From positions 1 to 64,000 of the forward strand of contig JAJYQN010000065.1 of assembly GCA_021794595.1 (NCBI GenBank): a stretch of 64,000 nt of DNA, written 5' to 3'. Position numbers and translations under genes: made by a program. The DNA is from Pseudomonadota bacterium. Its GTDB lineage: Bacteria > Pseudomonadota > Gammaproteobacteria > Acidiferrobacterales > Acidiferrobacteraceae. Positions 59,418-64,000 of the stretch are shown here, piece by piece. The notes under the pieces were generated by a model, which did not search any database, had not been told where the DNA came from, and saw nothing but the letters and a program-made list of their open reading frames with translations. How positions within the stretch are numbered: the stretch's first letter is position 1; each line of letters begins with the position of its first letter.

Positions 59418-59431
59418 TTGACGCACGTCAA
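59418..59431. promoter_or_regulatory. FNR/CRP-family palindrome upstream of FabK/NMO-like gene
   Basis: TTGACgcacGTCAA. Confidence 0.55.
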
Positions 59432-59459
59432 TGTCGCGGGGAATAGCGAGGCTAAGCTT

Positions 59460-60647
59460 ATGACCATGACCATCCCGATAATATCCTCTCTTCCGAAGCT
59501 CACCATTCGTGGTCGCGAGCTTTTGCCCATCGTTCAAGGAGGCATGGGTGTCGCTATTTCGGCCCATAGGCTGGCCTCGGCCGTGGCCCGGGAAGGCGCG
59601 ATGGGCACGATTGCCAGCGTCGACCTGCGCCACCTGCATTCGGACATTATGGCGCGCCTCAAGCGTTGCCGGGATCCACGGCGCCTTCTGGACGGCAATC
59701 TCGAGGCCTTGGACCGGGAGATAAAGGCCGCCCGGGCCGCCGCCGGCGCCTCGGCCTTTATTGCCGTGAACGTTATGAAAGCGCTCAATCATTACGCGGA
59801 TTTTGTCCGTCAGGCCTGTCGCAGCGGCGCCCAGGCAATCGTTATGGGGGCGGGCTTGCCGCTTGACTTGCCGGAGCTTACCGAGGGCCATGATGTCGCG
59901 CTTATCCCGATCTTATCGGAGGAGCGAGGGATCGAGTTACTGCTTAAAAAGTGGATGCGCAAGGGTCGATTACCGGACGCAATCGTGATCGAGCACCCAG
60001 GTCACGCCGGCGGACACCTAGGGGCCGCGAACTTGGCGGACGTCACCGACCGCCGTTTCGATTTCGGACACGTGTTGAAACAGGCGCTCGCCGTTTTGAA
60101 AAAGCTCGGGCTTGCCAGCGAATTCATACCGCTGATTCCGGCCGGCGGCATCGGGTCCTTTCGCGCTATACGCGAACTTTTGGACAAGGGCGCGGCGGGC
60201 GTGCAATTGGGAACGGCTTTTGCCGTGACCGAAGAATGCGATGCCCATCCCAATTTCAAAAAGGTGTTGGCGGACGCCAAGAGCGAAGACGTCGTAACCT
60301 TTATGAGCGCCGCGGGCCTACCGGCGCGCGCAGTCCTGACGCCTTGGCTCAAACGCTACTTGGCCCGCGAAAGCCTCCTTAAGATCCGAGCCGAAAGCCG
60401 CTGCGGTAGCTGCGCGAGCGGACTCGAATGCTTGAGTCATTGCGGATTTAAGGACGGAAACCCACAGGCCGGGCAGTTCTGTATCGAGACCCAACTGGCC
60501 GCCGCCGCGCGCGGCAACGTCAATAGCGGCCTCTTCTTTCGCGGTGCCGCCGCCTTGCCGTTCGGTCAGGAGATTCGCTCCGTCCACGATCTCTTGGAAT
60601 ATCTGCTCACCGGGATCCGCCCGGCGATGGCTCAAATGATCGCTTGA
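59460..60647 (+). CDS. Nitronate monooxygenase / FabK-like flavoprotein
   Basis: 'LPIVQGGMGVAISAHRLASAVAREGAMGTIASVDL', 'IEHPGHAGGHLG', 'IPAGGIGSFRAIRELLDKGAAGVQLGTAF'. Confidence 0.85.
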   Translation: MTMTIPIISSLPKLTIRGRELLPIVQGGMGVAISAHRLASAVAREGAMGTIASVDLRHLHSDIMARLKRCRDPRRLLDGNLEALDREIKAARAAAGASAFIAVNVMKALNHYADFVRQACRSGAQAIVMGAGLPLDLPELTEGHDVALIPILSEERGIELLLKKWMRKGRLPDAIVIEHPGHAGGHLGAANLADVTDRRFDFGHVLKQALAVLKKLGLASEFIPLIPAGGIGSFRAIRELLDKGAAGVQLGTAFAVTEECDAHPNFKKVLADAKSEDVVTFMSAAGLPARAVLTPWLKRYLARESLLKIRAESRCGSCASGLECLSHCGFKDGNPQAGQFCIETQLAAAARGNVNSGLFFRGAAALPFGQEIRSVHDLLEYLLTGIRPAMAQMIA

Positions 60648-60656
60648 GGAGGCGCC

Positions 60657-61379
60657 ATGTCGTGTTGCTATGTCCTGGATTTGCGTCTCATGCCAGCCCA
60701 CGTTTCTCGGCACAGCTACATCTATTCCCTGCTTCGCGAACTGGGACCCGGAGAAAGGCTGCGCGTGTGGACTCCGGAGGATCCGGCCCTTCTTATAGCG
60801 CAAATCCAACACCAGATGCGCCACAGTCTCGTCTGGACCAGTGTCGACGATCAGACCGGGTGGTTGATCACCATGCATATTCGTAGCGCGGATGAACCAC
60901 TGCCTCTCGCCGATACCCTGCGGCGAGATCACGAACAGATGGATGGTCGTCTTGTCCAGGCCTTTACGTACTTAGGTCACCGCGATTGGTCCGCGGCTGT
61001 AGGTGAAGTGGCGAGTCTGGATGCGGCCCTGCGCACCCATATTGTGATTGAAAATGAACTGCTCGCGCCTCTCGGCGGCGCCTCCGTGGCCGAGGCCACG
61101 GCCATCATGCGTCGGGAGCACGATGACGTCCTGGTGCAGCTTGAGATGATAGCGGAGGTCTGCGCCGCGTCCGCTCACAATTGCCAAGAGCTTGAGACTT
61201 GGCTTGGTCTTCTTGCTGCAAGCCTCAATAAACACGAACATCGCGAGGAGTCGCTATTGTTTCCTCGCTGGACGCGGGTCCTAGCGCTACTCTCTTCTCG
61301 CGATGAACTCTTGACGGAGGTGCGATCGCGTCTTCGCGAGGGCCTCCGCGAGCCGCTCTCTGTGTCCAAAATCCACTAA
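60657..61379 (+). CDS. DUF2249-hemerythrin (HHE) domain protein
   Basis: N-terminal DUF2249-like 'LDLRLMPAHVSRHSYIYSLLRELGPGERLRVWTPEDP', C-terminal HHE 'LRRDHEQMDGRLVQ...LRTHIVIENELLAPL...MRREHDDVLVQL...LNKHEHREESLLFP'. Confidence 0.8.
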   Translation: MSCCYVLDLRLMPAHVSRHSYIYSLLRELGPGERLRVWTPEDPALLIAQIQHQMRHSLVWTSVDDQTGWLITMHIRSADEPLPLADTLRRDHEQMDGRLVQAFTYLGHRDWSAAVGEVASLDAALRTHIVIENELLAPLGGASVAEATAIMRREHDDVLVQLEMIAEVCAASAHNCQELETWLGLLAASLNKHEHREESLLFPRWTRVLALLSSRDELLTEVRSRLREGLREPLSVSKIH

Positions 61380-61454
61380 ACCTCCGCTAAGTATTCCCTG
61401 ACCGACAGGAGGCGCTGGGCCACGGCTTTGTGGCCTAGCGCCTGTGGTCGGCCC

Positions 61455-62090
61455 TCAGGGCAGATGGGCGGGCGGTAGGGCTATATAGAGGAGGATAGCC
61501 CCATACTGAGTGATGCTCCCGGCGAGCACAAAGAGATGCCACGTCTCATGCCCAAAGCGCCACTTCTCATCGAACACGAAAAATATCACGCCGAGGCTGT
61601 AGAAAAGCCCGCCCGCCGTGAGCCATGCGAGGCCCCCTGGCGCCAAGTTCCTCATGAGCGGGTTGAGGGCTATGATGATGAGCCACCCCATCAGAATGTA
61701 GAAGATCATCGACATCCGGCGTGTCCGTTGGGGGATGAACTCTTGTACGATGCCGAGTACGGCCAGGCCCCACAGCACGCCAAACAGTGACCAGCCCCAC
61801 GGGCCGCGCAAGGGCCCGAATGCAAACGGGGTATAGGTTCCCGCGATCAGGAGATAGATCGCCGCGTGGTCGAGTCGTCGAAAGACCCGCCGCGCTCGTC
61901 CGCCAAGCGCGTGGTAAAGGCTGGATGAGGTATAGAGGAAGATCAGCGTGAGCCCATAGACGCTAAAGCTCACGATGGACCACGGATCGCCGCGCTCCGA
62001 GGCGATCACGATCAGGATGATCGTCCCCACCGTCGCTAAAACGCCGCCTAGGGCATGGCTTAGGCTATTGAACCGCTCGTGTCGCTCCAT
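61455..62090 (-). CDS. Hemolysin III / YqfA family membrane protein
   Basis: 'ERFNSLSHALGGVLATVGTI', 'SSSLYHAL', 'RRLDHAAIYLLIAGTYTPF'. Confidence 0.9.
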   Translation of the reverse strand: MERHERFNSLSHALGGVLATVGTIILIVIASERGDPWSIVSFSVYGLTLIFLYTSSSLYHALGGRARRVFRRLDHAAIYLLIAGTYTPFAFGPLRGPWGWSLFGVLWGLAVLGIVQEFIPQRTRRMSMIFYILMGWLIIIALNPLMRNLAPGGLAWLTAGGLFYSLGVIFFVFDEKWRFGHETWHLFVLAGSITQYGAILLYIALPPAHLP

Positions 62091-62225
62091 CGCACCCCAA
62101 CCGTCCGCTGTGTTTAGCGTACTGTACCGCCTTAGGGTTTTGGAATAATAGTGGGGTAGCGCTCGCCGTGTGCGGCATCATAGACCCCGGTGGCTGTGCC
62201 CGGGGCGGTCGCGGCTGGGGGCGCC

Positions 62226-62693
62226 TCAGCTGCGCCCGGTATTTTGAAAGCTATCGACTAAGCCGCTCGTAAGGCGGGCGAGGAGCGGTTTTGCGGCCTC
62301 AAGAAGGAGTGTTCCGATATCTGGGCCCGTCGGGGCCCACTTGATGCCTGCCCAATAGTCCGGCTCTCGCGGCGGCCGTTGCTCGACCTCGTCCCGCCGA
62401 CCCTGGAGATAGGCCCCTTCGAGTTCGCGCGCCAATGCGCTTGAGCGCCGTGCTTGAGGCTTTCCCGAGCGCGCGCCGAGCAGAAGCCCCGCCGCCAGGC
62501 TCAAACCGAGCGTTGGCAGTGGGTGTTCGGCCGCCCAGCGCACCGGGAACATGACCTGCCGCTCCAGGCTCCCCACCGCACCTGCTACCCGCTCACCGAG
62601 CGCGTCCAGGGTGTCGGCTAGGTCGCGACGATGTCGTTCCGCCTCTTCGCGGGCATCCTCTGACGAAAAGACTTCGACGAATTCATGGCGCAT
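62226..62693 (-). CDS. DUF3618-like protein
   Basis: 'EEAERHRRDLADTLDALGERV' plus hydrophobic segment; operon with holin-like and DUF883-like genes. Confidence 0.6.
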   Translation of the reverse strand: MRHEFVEVFSSEDAREEAERHRRDLADTLDALGERVAGAVGSLERQVMFPVRWAAEHPLPTLGLSLAAGLLLGARSGKPQARRSSALARELEGAYLQGRRDEVEQRPPREPDYWAGIKWAPTGPDIGTLLLEAAKPLLARLTSGLVDSFQNTGRS

Positions 62694-63163
62694 TATGACC
62701 CCCTGTTTCCGACCTTATTTTTCCATTCGTTTTTAATGAATTGCTTGTCGGCTGCGATCTCGGTACGCGATTTCTTCATATGGGCGTCATAACCCATGCG
62801 CTTGGCGTGCCGCATCGCCATGAGGCCGCCGGCGGTGGTAAAGACGACGCCGATAATGAGGGCGCTGGCCCAAAAGCTTGTGATGGCCGCTACGTGCCCC
62901 ACGATAAGAGCAGCCAGCCCTATGATCAGAAACGCGAGTAGGCTCAAAAGCCCCAGAAGGGCGATAGCACTGTATAAGGTGGCCTTCAGGGCATCGGCGA
63001 TGATCGCGCGGATGCTTTCCTCGAGTTCAAGTTTGACGAGGTTGGCTTCGCTGCGGATGAGGTCCGCCGCCTCGTTCACGGCGTGACGAAAAAGCGCCAC
63101 GAGGGAGCTTTGGGTGCCAGTCGGTCTTGGGCTTAACGATTCCGAGTTCCATTGAGTTGCCAT
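62693..63163 (-). CDS. Phage-holin-family (DUF1469/YqjE-like) membrane protein
   Basis: 'HAVNEAADLIRSEANLVKLELEES' plus two TMs. Confidence 0.75.
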   Translation of the reverse strand: MATQWNSESLSPRPTGTQSSLVALFRHAVNEAADLIRSEANLVKLELEESIRAIIADALKATLYSAIALLGLLSLLAFLIIGLAALIVGHVAAITSFWASALIIGVVFTTAGGLMAMRHAKRMGYDAHMKKSRTEIAADKQFIKNEWKNKVGNRGS

Positions 63164-63171
63164 GACAGCAC

Positions 63172-63411
63172 CTACCGTTTTATGAGCTTACCGAGGATGA
63201 GGCCGACACCAAAGCCGATAGCGATGCTGGCCCCTGGGTGTTCGCGGATGCGTTTTTCGAGATCGTGGCGCATAGTCGCGACATCGCGATCGGAGAGGTA
63301 GGCGCTGATGCGGCGCAACACGCTTAGTGTCTCTTCTAAGAAGTAGGGGGTTTCCGGCGTCGGTCGTGGTGCCGAGTCTCCTTCGTAGGCGAATTTCTCT
63401 GACGCGCTCAT
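63172..63411 (-). CDS. DUF883/YqjD-like membrane-anchored protein
   Basis: 'LEKRIREHPGASIAIGFGVGLILGKLIKR'. Confidence 0.7.
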   Translation of the reverse strand: MSASEKFAYEGDSAPRPTPETPYFLEETLSVLRRISAYLSDRDVATMRHDLEKRIREHPGASIAIGFGVGLILGKLIKR

Positions 63412-63485
63412 GGGAATCTCCACGGAAGACGAAACCCTACCTTAGCTCATCGCCTGTTTGGGGAAATCGGACTTAAGGATGCTGT

Positions 63486-64000
63486 CTAGGCGGTGTTGAT
63501 GGTATGGGCCAGAGAACGTGGCAGGAGTGACCGAAGGTGGGCCCAGAGCACACCTATCAACTCATGGACGACTTTGGCCGACAGGGCTATCGCATGGGCA
63601 CTTGGCAAATATGACAGGATCGTGCTGCTCCGCCGACTTTTTGTTACAAAGTCAGTCGGGGCCGGGACCACGGTGAAGCCGGCTTGTCGAAACAGCAGGA
63701 CCGCGCGTCTCATATGCCAGGCTTGGGTCACAAGGAAGATATCGCGTATCCCAAGAGGCAAGAGGATGGCGGCCGAATCGTGGGCGTTTTGGGCGGTGGT
63801 TTGGGAATGATCTTCCACCCATTTCACGGGCGTTTTGAAGTCGCGACGCAGAACCCTACGCATAAGGATCGCAGCCGGCGGCCCGCCGAGCGGGGCGCCC
63901 CCTGAGGTGAGGATGGGCAGCTGGCTTTCGCGAAAGAGGCGGGCCGCGTAGCGCAGGCGCACCAAGGTATCGGTCCCAACCGTGTCCTGTCCTCCGTATT
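63486..64000 (-). CDS. YdcF/DUF218 family protein (partial, start beyond window)
   Basis: 'YGGQDTVGTDTLVRLRYAARLF...EDHSQTTAQNAHDSAAIL'; frame open to window end. Confidence 0.8.
   Translation of the reverse strand, partial: YGGQDTVGTDTLVRLRYAARLFRESQLPILTSGGAPLGGPPAAILMRRVLRRDFKTPVKWVEDHSQTTAQNAHDSAAILLPLGIRDIFLVTQAWHMRRAVLLFRQAGFTVVPAPTDFVTKSRRSSTILSYLPSAHAIALSAKVVHELIGVLWAHLRSLLPRSLAHTINTA

Noticed and set aside
61410-61443. Long hairpin aggcgctgggccac...gtggcctagcgcct between convergent genes
   Set aside because: Likely a bidirectional terminator/structure but lacks a clear T-tract; not reported as a feature.
1-64000. CRISPR arrays, rRNA and tRNA genes
   Set aside because: No regularly spaced short repeats and no tRNA/rRNA-like segments recognised by eye; tRNAscan/Infernal would be decisive.

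Overview
This is a gene-dense, GC-rich proteobacterial chromosome window. Family content (split arnA, HppA/PPi-PFK, MurU/AmgK-LptD-SurA, UbiT/U/V) suggests a gammaproteobacterium, possibly an acidophilic or chemolithotrophic lineage; that placement is inference. I found no rRNA, tRNA or CRISPR. The first ~36 kb is mostly core: PPi-dependent PFK + H+-PPase, a full L-Ara4N lipid A operon with split ArnA, HrpB, BioB, Ugd, MurU/AmgK, LptD-SurA-PdxA-RsmA, QueH, PlsC, GmhB, GlyQS, MtgA, a PP-loop tRNA-thiolase-like protein + TusA, a CDF transporter, and GlnA with NtrC/sigma54-type sites. From ~39.6 to 61.4 kb there is a low-oxygen gene cluster: FNR, hemerythrin/DUF2249, NnrS, class III RNR with a split glycyl-radical tail, radical SAM proteins, UbiU/UbiV/UbiT, UbiD, HemN, and a FabK/NMO-like protein. 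Five FNR-box-like palindromes sit in its intergenic regions. Inside it is the most unusual locus. A lipoate-ligase-DUF116 fusion gene has its 3' end duplicated (453 bp of homology, offset 2700 bp, one mismatch over the 432-bp DUF116 part) on either side of an AbiEi/AbiEii toxin-antitoxin module. One repeat copy is broken by a ~166 bp MITE-like insertion. The other copy creates a truncated DUF116 ORF whose start codon overlaps the toxin stop codon (ATGA).
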